A stretch of 42,359 nt of DNA from Chitinophagaceae bacterium (GCA_004173355.1 SEAD01000029.1:1-42359); one strand, 5' to 3'. Positions 7,717 through 16,826 are shown, numbered from the stretch's first letter. Program-made: numbers and translations. The notes: generated by a model from the letters alone, not told the origin.

Positions 7717-9906
7717 TCAGCGGAGAAACAGTAACTCCCTGTATTTGGGAAGATACCATTCCTTGTCATCCACCATCAGTTCGAGTTTGTCTACATGGTA
7801 ACGAAGGTCGTCGAAGAATTTATCCTTGATATGCGACTGGTAGGCGATAGCCTTCGTGCGCGTGTCGTCGATTGCATTGCAGATCTTGCGTTCCTCGATC
7901 ATCTTTTCCACCAGCTCACTGGCTTTGTTGATGTGTTCGGAGATCTTGCTGACGATCCGCTTCTGGTTGGCATAATGGGATTCATCCAGACCCGCATCCT
8001 GCAGGCCACGGATATTACTGATGAGCGTATTCAGGTAACGGATGGCAGGTGGCAGGATGTAACCGGTAGCCAGCTCACCCATGATACGGCTTTCGATCTG
8101 CACTTTCTTGATGTATTTCTCCAGCTCGATCTCGTGACGTGCCTCCAGTTCTGAATGGGTATAAATCCCGTTTTCCTCAAACAGCTGTTTTGCCTTATCG
8201 GTGATCATTGCATCGAGTGCAAGCGGTGTTGTCTTCAGGTTTGGCAACCCGCGTTTCTCCGCTTCCTTCTCCCAGGCAGCACTGTAGCCATCACCTTCAA
8301 ACAATACCTTCTCACTGCTTACTATATACTCGCGGATCACATGCATCAGCGCGATTTCTTTCTTCTCACCCTTTTCAATCAGCCCGTCCACTTCTTTTTT
8401 GAATTTGCGCAGCGTATCCGCCATAATGGTGTTGAGCACCGTCATCGGGTTGGCACAGTTGGCGGTAGATCCCACAGCACGGAACTCAAACTTGTTGCCG
8501 GTGAAAGCAAAAGGTGACGTCCTGTTGCGGTCGGTATTGTCCCAGAGCAGTTCAGGAATGCTTTTGTGGATATCGATCTTCAGCATGCTCTCATCCTGTT
8601 CGTCGAATTTCGCACCTACCCGTTCCTTGACATCTGCCAGCACCTTGCTGAGGTATTGCCCGATAAAAACCGAGATGATGGCAGGAGGGGCTTCGTTGGC
8701 ACCCAGGCGGTAGTCATTCGGAGCCGATGCAATCGACGAACGCATCAGGTCGGCATGGTCATGCACTGCCTTGATCGTATTTACGAAAAAGGTGAGGAAC
8801 ATGAGGTTTGTTTTTGGTGTCTTGCCTGGCTGCAGCAGGTTCACCCCGGTATCCGTGGCCATACTCCAGTTGTTGTGCTTGCCACTGCCATTGATGCCGG
8901 CGAATGGTTTTTCATGCAGCAGTACACGGAGTTTGTGTCTCGATGCCACACGGGCCATCACGTCCATCAGCAGGGTATTGTGGTCAACGGCCAGGTTGAT
9001 CTCCTCATAGATCGGCGCGCACTCAAATTGTGCGGGGGCCACTTCATTATGACGCGTACGCAGGGGAATCCCGAGGCGGTATGATTCTTCCTCGAAGTCG
9101 CGCATAAAAGTGTAAATCCTTTCCGGGATGGAGCCGAAGTAATGGTCCTCCAGCTGCTGGTTCTTGGCTGAATTGTGCCCGTACACCGTACGGCCGCACA
9201 TCAGCAGGTCCGGACGTGCGTTGAACAATGCTTCATCCACCACGAAATATTCCTGTTCCCAACCCAGGGTGGCGCTCACCTTGGATACATTTTTATCAAA
9301 ATAATTGCACACATCCACAGCGGCTTTGTTCAATGCCTCCACCGCCTTGAGCAACGGAGCCTTGTAGTCCAGTGATTCACCGGTATAGGATACAAAAATC
9401 GTAGGTATGCACAGGGTCTTGCCCGCACCGATATCCATGATAAAGGGTGGGGAAGAAGGATCCCAGGCAGTATAACCTCGTGCCTCAAAAGTTGCACGTA
9501 AACCTCCGCTGGGGAAAGAGGATGCGTCGGGCTCCTGCTGGATCAGCGCATCACCCTCAAACTCCTCGATCGGTGTGCCGTCACTTTTGAGGGTGAAAAA
9601 GGAATCGTGCTTTTCAGCAGTGGTACCGGTGAGCGGCTGGAACCAGTGTGTGTAGTGTGTTACACCCTTGGACTCGGCCCAGGCCCGGATGCCGTTGGCG
9701 ATCTGGTTGGCCACTGCACGCTGGATCTTCTGTCCCGCGCGGATCGAAGAGGTCAGGCTTTTAAATGCCTCATCACTCAGCACCTGCCGTGCCTTTTTAA
9801 GGTCGAATACGTTCTCCGCAAAAATAGCGGTGATCTTGCTGGCGCCGGTTACCGGTTCCACCGGTTCCTTCCCAAGATTGTTGAGGGCGTTAAATCGTAA
9901 AGACAT
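7717..9906 (-). CDS. glnN: glutamine synthetase, type III
   Basis: 729 residues, the typical size of GSIII (about 730) and much longer than GSI or GSII. It makes glutamine from glutamate and ammonia with ATP. The N-terminal family block is seen (VTHYTHWFQPLTG, HDSFF, FEGDALIQQEPDASSFPSGG, then TFEARGYTAWDP). The central catalytic region has LGWEQEYFVVD with the metal-binding Glu, RHNEVAPAQFE and GINGSGKHNNWS, followed by NRTSPFAFTGNKFEFRAVGS. The C-terminal ~150 residues are the helical extension typical of GSIII. GSIII is common in Bacteroidota and cyanobacteria. A second, unrelated-type glutamine synthetase lies just upstream on the same strand, separated by a terminator. Confidence 0.96.
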   Translation of the reverse strand: MSLRFNALNNLGKEPVEPVTGASKITAIFAENVFDLKKARQVLSDEAFKSLTSSIRAGQKIQRAVANQIANGIRAWAESKGVTHYTHWFQPLTGTTAEKHDSFFTLKSDGTPIEEFEGDALIQQEPDASSFPSGGLRATFEARGYTAWDPSSPPFIMDIGAGKTLCIPTIFVSYTGESLDYKAPLLKAVEALNKAAVDVCNYFDKNVSKVSATLGWEQEYFVVDEALFNARPDLLMCGRTVYGHNSAKNQQLEDHYFGSIPERIYTFMRDFEEESYRLGIPLRTRHNEVAPAQFECAPIYEEINLAVDHNTLLMDVMARVASRHKLRVLLHEKPFAGINGSGKHNNWSMATDTGVNLLQPGKTPKTNLMFLTFFVNTIKAVHDHADLMRSSIASAPNDYRLGANEAPPAIISVFIGQYLSKVLADVKERVGAKFDEQDESMLKIDIHKSIPELLWDNTDRNRTSPFAFTGNKFEFRAVGSTANCANPMTVLNTIMADTLRKFKKEVDGLIEKGEKKEIALMHVIREYIVSSEKVLFEGDGYSAAWEKEAEKRGLPNLKTTPLALDAMITDKAKQLFEENGIYTHSELEARHEIELEKYIKKVQIESRIMGELATGYILPPAIRYLNTLISNIRGLQDAGLDESHYANQKRIVSKISEHINKASELVEKMIEERKICNAIDDTRTKAIAYQSHIKDKFFDDLRYHVDKLELMVDDKEWYLPKYRELLFLR

Positions 9907-9957
9907 CTGGTCGTTATTTAGGTAATGGTTGATTGGACAAGGGCTGCTAAAATAACG

Positions 9958-9984
9958 AAAAATCCCGGCCAGCTGGCCGGGATT
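9958..9984 (-). terminator. Rho-independent terminator of type II glutamine synthetase
   Basis: Positions 9961-9984 are a perfect 24-nt palindrome (10-bp stem, 4-nt loop AGCT). On the minus strand TTTTTCGTTATTTT follows. It separates the upstream type II gene from glnN, so glnN probably needs its own promoter or read-through. Confidence 0.85.
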
Positions 9985-10006
9985 CCTGTATCGTTAAGCG
10001 ATGGAA

Positions 10007-11017
10007 TTAAACCTTCGCTGATTTAACGGTTTTGATGATACGTGCTGCCACTTTGTAAGGATCTGCAGCTGAGTTCGGACGACGGTCTTCGAGATAGCCC
10101 TTCCAGCCTTTTGCCGGAACGATCACCGGGATCCGGATGGATGCCCCACGGTCAGATACACCATAGCTGAAATCATGGATGCTCGCGGTTTCGTGCTTAC
10201 CGGTAAGACGCAGGTGGTTATCGGCACCATACACTTCGATATGCTCTTTCACCACCGGACGGAATGCTTCACATACCGCATCGAAGGTAGCCTTGCTGCC
10301 CGCTGTACGCAGGATGCCATTGGAGAAGTTGGCATGCATACCGCTGCCATTCCAGTCAAGCGTACCAAGTGGTTTCGGATGCCAGTTGATTGAAACACCA
10401 TATTTTTCACCAATGCGCTCAAGCAGGTAACGCGCGATCCAGATCTGGTCGCCAGCTTCCTTTGCACCTTTGGAGAAAATCTGGAACTCCCACTGACCCG
10501 CGGCAACTTCAGCATTGATACCTTCCACATTGAGACCGGCTTCCAGGCAAACGTCCAGGTGCTCTTCCACGATGTGACGGCCATATGCATTGTTGGCACC
10601 TACTGAACAGTAGTACGGACCCTGCGGACCGGGATAACCGCCGGAAGGGAAACCAAGGGGTTTATTTGTTTCAGGACTCCACAGGAAATACTCCTGCTCG
10701 AAGCCAAACCAGAAATCGTTGTCATCATCCTCGATGGTGGCGCGGCCATTCGACACGTGCGGGGTGCCGTCGGCATTCAGCACTTCTGCCATTACCAGCC
10801 ATCCGTCCTTGCGCTGGGGGTCGGCGCAGATGAACACCGGTTTCAGCAAACAGTCGGATGAACCGCCTGGTGCCTGCTCAGTTGAGGATCCGTCAAAACT
10901 CCACATCGGGCAGTCTTCAAGTTTTCCGCTGAAATCCTTCTCAATCTTTGTTTTACTCCGCAGACTCTGGGTGGGTTTGTATCCGTCAAGCCAGACATAC
11001 TCAAGCTTTGCTGCCAT
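10007..11017 (-). CDS. glnA: glutamine synthetase, type II (eukaryote-like)
   Basis: 336 residues, close to the usual GSII length. It catalyses the same ATP-dependent amidation of glutamate as GSIII but belongs to the family known from eukaryotes and some bacteria. Landmarks are WSFDGSSTEQA (about residues 39-49), the metal Glu motif WFGFEQEYFLW, GPYYCSVGANNAYGR, NAEVAAGQWEFQ, GSGMHANFSNG (ammonia and glutamate site) and the end block DRRPNSAADPY. It lacks the adenylylation tyrosine region of GSI, so control by GlnE is not expected. It has a long A/T-rich upstream region and its own terminator. Confidence 0.95.
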   Translation of the reverse strand: MAAKLEYVWLDGYKPTQSLRSKTKIEKDFSGKLEDCPMWSFDGSSTEQAPGGSSDCLLKPVFICADPQRKDGWLVMAEVLNADGTPHVSNGRATIEDDDNDFWFGFEQEYFLWSPETNKPLGFPSGGYPGPQGPYYCSVGANNAYGRHIVEEHLDVCLEAGLNVEGINAEVAAGQWEFQIFSKGAKEAGDQIWIARYLLERIGEKYGVSINWHPKPLGTLDWNGSGMHANFSNGILRTAGSKATFDAVCEAFRPVVKEHIEVYGADNHLRLTGKHETASIHDFSYGVSDRGASIRIPVIVPAKGWKGYLEDRRPNSAADPYKVAARIIKTVKSAKV

Positions 11018-11256
11018 AACCGTGAATGAATTTAAAAAAGTGATTAAAAAAAATTATACCGCAATTTTAAGACTTTCGCCTGATATTGTAATCGGTGTTT
11101 ACGTAAAAAACAAAAAAACGGGCGTTAGTGTTAATAAACCTGTGGATTATTTAGAAATTATTTACATTTTAACTTATTCTAATATATCAGGGCCCGGGAG
11201 CGGTTTTTCCGTGGTACCAGGACCATTGCATCGGCGCCCATTCAGGAAAAAATAGC
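11018..11256. other. A/T-rich intergenic region upstream of type II glutamine synthetase
   Basis: About 170 nt next to the glnA start (11020-11190) are strongly A/T-rich, with many A- and T-runs, against roughly even composition in the flanking genes. On the minus strand, TATAATTTTT lies about 40 nt before the ATG, but no full TAnnTTTG is present. The remainder (11190-11256) is GC-rich and follows the upstream HAD gene. No ORF or convincing RNA structure is seen. It probably carries the nitrogen-regulated promoter (inference). Confidence 0.4.
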
Positions 11257-12120
11257 TCAGAGGATATCGAGTTGTGAGTCAATCACGGCTGATTCGCAGA
11301 TAAAGGTGGGCACGATGCCGGATGAGGTGATCCGGGTCTGGGCATCTTCGGCCAGGATATTTCCGGTAAGCACCAGCGCGGTATCCAGGCCGAATTTATT
11401 GCCCCCGAGGATATCGGTGTGCAGGGTATCGCCAACCATCAGGATATCTTTTTTCTGGAGGTCGGGGATCCGCTGTTTCGCCAGTTCCCAGGCAAACATA
11501 AAAATCTGGGAATCGGGTTTGCCAAAGCGGTAGAATTTTTTGCCAGTGATTTTTTCCAGCATCCACGAGAGCCCGCCGATGGCGATGCCCACATCGTGTT
11601 TTGAAATGGGATAAGCGCCATCGGGATTGGCAACGATGGCCGGGATCGAGCGCCAGCGCATCAGGTTGACGGCCTTATTGAGACCATCATTCCAGTCGAA
11701 CCCCTCATCATCGAGCAATACGAGGGCCGTTACCTTTTCAATATTCGAATCATCAATATCCTGCACGGGCATAATCTCCACGCCGGGCTGTTTGATATAA
11801 TGTGCGGAGCTGGCAGTCCCGAGATAAGCCACGATACCGCTTTTTACTTTCAGCTCGATAAACTCCCGGGCAAGCATACCCGAAGAAATAAAACGGTCTG
11901 CCCGGATATTATGCAGCCCGTAGGCCTGGTAACGTTCCACCAGTTTCTCCGGACTGCGGCTTGCATCATTGGTAATGATGAAATAATCCTTCTGCACAGA
12001 CTCCAGCCATGCGAACGTGTTTTTGATCCCGGGTATCAGTCCGTTGTAATTCCGGATCACCCCATAGGCATCAAAAAATATAACCTTGTAGTTATTGAGC
12101 AATGACCTGAAGTCTTTCAT
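11257..12120 (-). CDS. HAD-superfamily class IIA (NagD-like) hydrolase
   Basis: 287 residues from the ATG at 12120, chosen because it starts 1 nt after the stop of the upstream gene; an in-frame ATG at 12162 would overlap that gene. The NagD-type layout is clear: motif I FFDAYGV (Asp17), YFIITNDASRSPE as motif II, a large cap in the middle, KPDSQIFMFAW as the lysine motif and MVGDTLHTDILGG as motif IV. The usual second Asp of motif I (DxD) is Tyr19 here, which in HAD proteins normally supplies acid/base help, so activity on typical phosphomonoesters is uncertain. It is the last gene of a leftward trio with a kinase-like gene and a membrane protein. The substrate is unknown. Confidence 0.85.
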   Translation of the reverse strand: MKDFRSLLNNYKVIFFDAYGVIRNYNGLIPGIKNTFAWLESVQKDYFIITNDASRSPEKLVERYQAYGLHNIRADRFISSGMLAREFIELKVKSGIVAYLGTASSAHYIKQPGVEIMPVQDIDDSNIEKVTALVLLDDEGFDWNDGLNKAVNLMRWRSIPAIVANPDGAYPISKHDVGIAIGGLSWMLEKITGKKFYRFGKPDSQIFMFAWELAKQRIPDLQKKDILMVGDTLHTDILGGNKFGLDTALVLTGNILAEDAQTRITSSGIVPTFICESAVIDSQLDIL

Positions 12121-12121
12121 A

Positions 12122-13159
12122 TCAGTCCAGTTTGAGCAGTGTAATAATCCTGTTCGCATCAAATACCCTGTCGAGTGATGGCAGGTAAATTTCCATCGCC
12201 TCGACCCGCAGTTTTTTTGCGTATTGTTCGTTGAAAAAATAGTTGCCGTCCTTCACTACATAGTTCAGGATAAAAAACCGGTATGCCTCTTTCATAAACC
12301 GTACCTCATCTGCTGTCAGCGGATTGACTTTGTGGTATTCCCGGAGGAATAACATAAAACGGTCTTCCATCAGCGTGTCCGGCAGATAACTGAATACGGT
12401 TTTATCGCCTTCATCCCGCACCACACGGCTGAAGAAATAGAGGTCCATGACCCGGTAGCTCATGCGGAACCAGTCATAATCCCAGCGGCTGAACAGTTCA
12501 TTTTTATTCCCTACGGAAAAATTGCCCGTGTTCCAGTCGATGAAGACCGGTATCAGGTCGAAGTTCCGCACGTTACATTTGTTTCGGTTGCTGATAAATT
12601 TTTCGCAATGGCTCCGGAGCAATGCCACCTGTTCGGGTCCGCCGAATTTTTTTTCATTCCCTTCCAGCTGTTCGAGCAGGATATTGATATCGGTACGCAG
12701 GGTCTTTTTACTTTTCGGCAGCACATTGCGGATCCGGCTGCAGGCCTTGTGGAATTTCGCCACCTGTTTTGCCAGTGCCTTGATGGCCGGTTCATCCAGT
12801 CTTGCAGGGAGGCTGTTCATCACCCGGCTGGGGTTATAAAAAACCACCCATGCATCGTTCCTCCCTTTTTTGTAGCGATAGGTATAGACGCGGTTGTTTT
12901 TGAGCAGGCTCTTGGCCAGGAGGTTTTCAAACGGGTAAAGCAGGTTATTCCCCACTGTCTGGATCAGCCGGTGGTCTTCCTTGAAGTGTTCATATTTCCC
13001 GAAGGAAGAAATTTTGGCAATGATGTATTCATCTTCGGTGAAGCGGATGCGGAACACGCGGTTGGTCGACACGGATGCGCTGATGTCCTCGATGGCGCTG
13101 AGTTTCCGTGAGGGATCATAACCATTCCAGGCCGCTTCAATGATAGCTGGGTAGTTCAT
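12122..13159 (-). CDS. APH-fold (aminoglycoside phosphotransferase-like) kinase homologue
   Basis: 345 residues. The C-terminal lobe has an APH/choline-kinase-like catalytic loop, FIDWNTGNF, in which Asp208 and Asn213 fit the Asp and Asn of HGDxxxxN while the leading His is replaced by Phe206. A DYDW metal site follows at 227-230, and Lys49 in YIIAKISS may be the ATP-binding lysine. The protein probably phosphorylates a small molecule, sugar or lipid headgroup, but nothing identifies the substrate, and it could be inactive. It sits 31 nt after the membrane protein gene and 1 nt before the HAD hydrolase gene, so the three are very likely one operon. A resistance role is not suggested by the context. 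Confidence 0.72.
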   Translation of the reverse strand: MNYPAIIEAAWNGYDPSRKLSAIEDISASVSTNRVFRIRFTEDEYIIAKISSFGKYEHFKEDHRLIQTVGNNLLYPFENLLAKSLLKNNRVYTYRYKKGRNDAWVVFYNPSRVMNSLPARLDEPAIKALAKQVAKFHKACSRIRNVLPKSKKTLRTDINILLEQLEGNEKKFGGPEQVALLRSHCEKFISNRNKCNVRNFDLIPVFIDWNTGNFSVGNKNELFSRWDYDWFRMSYRVMDLYFFSRVVRDEGDKTVFSYLPDTLMEDRFMLFLREYHKVNPLTADEVRFMKEAYRFFILNYVVKDGNYFFNEQYAKKLRVEAMEIYLPSLDRVFDANRIITLLKLD

Positions 13160-13190
13160 TTTTTATTTTTTATGGCAGGCATTCGTCGGG

Positions 13191-14471
13191 TCATCTTGTT
13201 CCGGGAATCAGCCCGCCGGCAATCCGCGCGATCCTGTTCCAGTCAGTCCTCGCCAGCAGTGGTGTGAGCACCAGTGGCATTATAATACTCCGGTACCGGA
13301 CTATTGCCCCCAGGTTGTTGACGGAAAACCCGATGGCAAGGAGCAGTGATACCGAAAAGAAAAAGAAAAAGAACACTGTGGCGCGTGAACCACCGCCGGC
13401 CGGCAGCCGGAACACCTGCGAAGTTACCACCATCAGCAACAGCAATCCGATTTCAACAGCCGCAGCGAGGGTCAGCAGGTGACTGATATCGGAAGGGTAG
13501 GGCCGCGTGACGGACAGGGCCAGTGCCTGCGGGGTGTGGCGAAGGAATGCGGTAAAGCCCGGATCCATGGCTGCGCGTGGCACACTCGACTGCCCGGTGA
13601 GTGCATTAAATGCCGATTGACGCTCCACTACCGCCAGCGGGAAATCGAAGTGCGGACTGATATATTTCGCGGTGAAAAAAATCAGGATCACGGCCAGGTA
13701 CACCAGGCTGTAAATCCGTAAGACCCGCCCCGGGTAACGGTTGGCGAGGAACCATGCCAGCAACGCGGGCAGGATCAGCATCAGTACAAAATTCCGCAGC
13801 ACCAGCAATAACAGCAGGCCTGATATAAAAAAAACCAGCTGTTGTCCCCGGTTCTGTTTATTCACTGAAGCCGAGTAGGCCGCATAAATGATCAGGCTGA
13901 TCGCCAGGAAAATCAATCCTTCCTTGCCCAGTCCGCTGCCCCAGTAAAAAAAGGAAGGGATAAAAAAAATGCCCAGCGTCACGGTGATGCGCCGGCCCGG
14001 GAAAAGTTCGTCCATGACCCGGAACAGCGCCACCGGTCCGAGAAAAACAGCGAATGAATAAAAGATCACATTCACATAGTAATACCCGCCGGTGAAAATA
14101 TCAAAGATGGAAATGAACTTGATAAAGATGTTTGACTTCAGGTCATTCCAGTAGGAATTCTCCGGGCTGAAAAACCCAAGCAGGCCCCGTTCGTAGGGAT
14201 TGTGGAAAATGTTGGTAAAATATTCGTGTGGATTTTCCTGCAGGATCCTGAATTCTTCCAGCGACTGGTAATGGTAGTTCCAGGTGTCCGACATCTGCGC
14301 CAGCTGGCCGTAATAAATACCTATCCAGCCATAGAATAACCCTGCAATCACCTTGAGCAGGAAGAGGATAACCAATTGTGGTTTGCTGAGCCCGGAGGCA
14401 AGGAAAAACTTCGTCCTGGTAACGAGCCATGCAAAAAATCCCAGGTAGACGACAAACAGCAGGTACTCCAA
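13191..14471 (-). CDS. multi-pass membrane protein, possible GT-C/polymerase type
   Basis: 426 residues with roughly ten predicted membrane segments, for example near residues 3-17, 32-52, 130-155, 165-180, 188-203, 212-245 and 255-270, and two or three in the last 120. A conserved-looking soluble stretch follows the second segment (MSDTWNYHYQSLEEF, HEYFTNIFHNPY). FYWGSGLGKEGL in the middle resembles segments of membrane polysaccharide polymerases or GT-C enzymes, but I do not recognise a specific family. The only start in a sensible place is TTG at 14471; no ATG precedes it. Six consecutive Phe codons (about 13354-13374) form a low-complexity tract. It heads the operon with the kinase-like and HAD genes. 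Confidence 0.75.
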   Translation of the reverse strand: MEYLLFVVYLGFFAWLVTRTKFFLASGLSKPQLVILFLLKVIAGLFYGWIGIYYGQLAQMSDTWNYHYQSLEEFRILQENPHEYFTNIFHNPYERGLLGFFSPENSYWNDLKSNIFIKFISIFDIFTGGYYYVNVIFYSFAVFLGPVALFRVMDELFPGRRITVTLGIFFIPSFFYWGSGLGKEGLIFLAISLIIYAAYSASVNKQNRGQQLVFFISGLLLLLVLRNFVLMLILPALLAWFLANRYPGRVLRIYSLVYLAVILIFFTAKYISPHFDFPLAVVERQSAFNALTGQSSVPRAAMDPGFTAFLRHTPQALALSVTRPYPSDISHLLTLAAAVEIGLLLLMVVTSQVFRLPAGGGSRATVFFFFFFSVSLLLAIGFSVNNLGAIVRYRSIIMPLVLTPLLARTDWNRIARIAGGLIPGTR

Positions 14472-14519
14472 ACGGGTTGTTTTTAGCCTTGCAAAATAGC
14501 TATTTATATCTGATTTCCT

Positions 14520-14527
14520 TAGTTTTG
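14520..14527 (+). promoter_or_regulatory. Bacteroidota -7 element for purL
   Basis: TAGTTTTG is a perfect TAnnTTTG 29 nt before the purL ATG, between divergent genes. No well-placed -33 TTG is seen. Confidence 0.55.
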
Positions 14528-14556
14528 CGGTTCTTCGTCAACCTCATCACATTTTC

Positions 14557-16788
14557 ATGGAAATAACAGTCAAGACAGCGCAGCAGCTCCGCCTCACCGC
14601 AGAGGAATTTGAACTCATCAAACAGAAAATGGGCCGCACGCCCAACTTTAATGAGCTCTGTGCCTTCAGCGCCATGTGGAGTGAACACTGCAGTTACAAG
14701 AACTCCATCCGCTGGCTGAAGACCCTTCCCCGCGAAGGCGGACGCATGCTGGTGAAGGCAGGCGAGGAGAATGCAGGACTGATGGATATCGGCGGTGGTC
14801 TCGGTGTGGTATTCAAGATCGAATCACATAACCACCCTTCGGCGATCGAGCCATTCCAGGGCGCAGCTACCGGTGTTGGCGGGATCCACAGGGATATTTT
14901 CACCATGGGTGCAAGACCTATTGCTTCACTCAACTCCCTGCGTTTCGGTAAACTTGATTCGGATAAAACACAACACCTGCTCTCCGGTGTGGTACATGGC
15001 ATCGGCCACTATGGCAACTGTTTTGGCGTACCAACCGTGGGTGGTGAAATCTATTTTGACCAGTGTTACCATACCAACCCGCTCGTGAATGCCATGAGTG
15101 TGGGAATCGTGAAAGCGGGTAAAACCGTTTCTGCCACCGCCCTTGGCGAAGGTAACCCTGTCATGTTCGTGGGTAGTGCCACCGGCAAGGATGGTATTGG
15201 TGGTGCATCTTTTGCATCCGCCGACATCACTGCCGAAAGTGCACAGGATCTCCCGGCGGTACAGGTGGGTGATCCCTTCCAGGAAAAAAAATTACTGGAA
15301 GCCTGTCTCGAAGTAATCGAAACCGGCGCCGTAGTGGGTATGCAGGATATGGGTGCTGCAGGTATTATCTGCTCCACCGCCGAAATGAGTGCAAAGGGAC
15401 AGGTGGGTATGCGCATCGATCTCGATAAGGTTCCCGCGCGGCAGCAGAACATGAAGGCCTGGGAACTGCTGCTCAGTGAAAGCCAGGAACGCATGCTGCT
15501 GGTTGCCGAAAAAGGCCGTGAGGCAGAAGTAACCGCGGTGTTTGCCAAATGGGACCTCCCCTGCTCTGTAATCGGTGAGGTAACCACCGATGGCCAGCTG
15601 AACTTTTTCATGAACGGTACGCTGGAAGCATCATTGCCGGCAGAGGAACTCGTACTCGGTGGCGGTGCCCCGCAGTACGAACGGGAATACCGTGAGCCGG
15701 CGTATTTCGCCGAGATCAAAAAATTTGACCTGTCTTCGGTTCCGGTTACGGATAACTTCAAAGCCGCTGCTGAAAAACTCATCACCCTTCCCTCCATTGC
15801 ATCCAAACGCTGGATCTATAACCAGTACGACAGCATGGTGGGTACCGTCAATACCGCTACCAATGCGCCGTCCGATGCACCGGTAGTACTGGTGAAGGGT
15901 ACAGGCAAGGGACTTGCAGTGACCACTGACTGCAACAGCCGTTATGTCTATGCCGATCCGTATAAAGGAGCCATGATCGCGGTCAGTGAAGCTGCGCGTA
16001 ATATCGTGTGCAGTGGTGCCGAGCCGCTCGGGGTAACCAACTGCCTCAACTTCGGTAACCCGTATGATCCCGAAGTATATTTCCAGTTTGTCCAGGCCAT
16101 CAAAGGCATGGGTGAAGCCTGTGTGAAATTCAATACACCGGTTACGGGTGGGAACGTCAGTTTCTACAACCAGAACCCTGACGGCCCGGTTTACCCCACG
16201 CCAACGATCGGGATGGTGGGTCTGCTGGAGGATGTGCAGTCAAAAATGACACTCGATTATAAAAAGGAAGGGGACCTGGTTTACCTGCTTGGTCCGGCAT
16301 CGGCCGATCTCAACTGTTCGGAATACCTGCACAATGTACTCGGTGTAAAATACTCACCTGCCCCTGCATTCGATCTCGAAGAGGAATTCAGGCTGCAGCA
16401 GGTGCTGGCAAAACTCATCGCTGACAAACTGGTGGTATCCGCACATGATACCAGCGAAGGCGGGTTGTTTGTAACCCTTTGTGAGAGTGGCTTCAGTCGC
16501 GACCTTGGATTCTCCGTGATCAGCAACAGCAGCGTGCGCAAGGATGCATGGCTGTTTGGTGAGTCCCAGAGCAGGGTGGTGGTGACGGTCTCCCTGGAGA
16601 ATGCGGAAGCTTTTGAAAAAGCGGCGGGTGCACTGAACGTTGAAAAACTTGGTGTGGTAACCACCGGTGAACTCGTGATCGACGGCGAATACTGGGGTGC
16701 CATTGATGCATGGAAAGAACTGTATGATACCGCAATTGAAAAACACCTCAGCCGCGAGCTGGCTGACCAGGCACTGGTTGCACTGTAA
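14557..16788 (+). CDS. purL: phosphoribosylformylglycinamidine synthase, small PurL
   Basis: 743 residues, the length of the small B. subtilis-type PurL that works with separate PurS and PurQ, unlike the ~1300-residue fused enzyme. It converts FGAR to FGAM with ATP in purine synthesis, using ammonia from PurQ. Seen: FNELCAFSAMWSEHCSYKNS at the N-terminus with the catalytic His, ESHNHPSAIEPFQGAATGVGG (ATP/FGAR site), MQDMGAAGI, and the second half repeat with VTGGNVSFYNQN and SAHDTSEGG. purS and purQ are not in the window, so purine genes are dispersed. It is monocistronic, with its own -7 box and terminator. Confidence 0.96.
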   Translation: MEITVKTAQQLRLTAEEFELIKQKMGRTPNFNELCAFSAMWSEHCSYKNSIRWLKTLPREGGRMLVKAGEENAGLMDIGGGLGVVFKIESHNHPSAIEPFQGAATGVGGIHRDIFTMGARPIASLNSLRFGKLDSDKTQHLLSGVVHGIGHYGNCFGVPTVGGEIYFDQCYHTNPLVNAMSVGIVKAGKTVSATALGEGNPVMFVGSATGKDGIGGASFASADITAESAQDLPAVQVGDPFQEKKLLEACLEVIETGAVVGMQDMGAAGIICSTAEMSAKGQVGMRIDLDKVPARQQNMKAWELLLSESQERMLLVAEKGREAEVTAVFAKWDLPCSVIGEVTTDGQLNFFMNGTLEASLPAEELVLGGGAPQYEREYREPAYFAEIKKFDLSSVPVTDNFKAAAEKLITLPSIASKRWIYNQYDSMVGTVNTATNAPSDAPVVLVKGTGKGLAVTTDCNSRYVYADPYKGAMIAVSEAARNIVCSGAEPLGVTNCLNFGNPYDPEVYFQFVQAIKGMGEACVKFNTPVTGGNVSFYNQNPDGPVYPTPTIGMVGLLEDVQSKMTLDYKKEGDLVYLLGPASADLNCSEYLHNVLGVKYSPAPAFDLEEEFRLQQVLAKLIADKLVVSAHDTSEGGLFVTLCESGFSRDLGFSVISNSSVRKDAWLFGESQSRVVVTVSLENAEAFEKAAGALNVEKLGVVTTGELVIDGEYWGAIDAWKELYDTAIEKHLSRELADQALVAL

Positions 16789-16802
16789 TTACAAAAATAA
16801 GC

Positions 16803-16826
16803 GGGAGCCGGTTGGCTCCCTTTTTT
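16803..16826 (+). terminator. Rho-independent terminator of purL
   Basis: GGGAGCC (16803-16809), loop GGTT and GGCTCCC (16814-16820) are followed by TTTTTT (16821-16826). It lies 33 nt before the proC start. Confidence 0.9.

Noticed and set aside
12122-13159. Antibiotic resistance role for the APH-like gene
   Set aside because: The catalytic-loop His is missing and the operon context points to envelope or small-molecule metabolism.
13191-14471. O-antigen ligase or Wzy assignment for the membrane protein
   Set aside because: Segment pattern and a few motifs are suggestive, but no defining motif is seen, so it is left unnamed.
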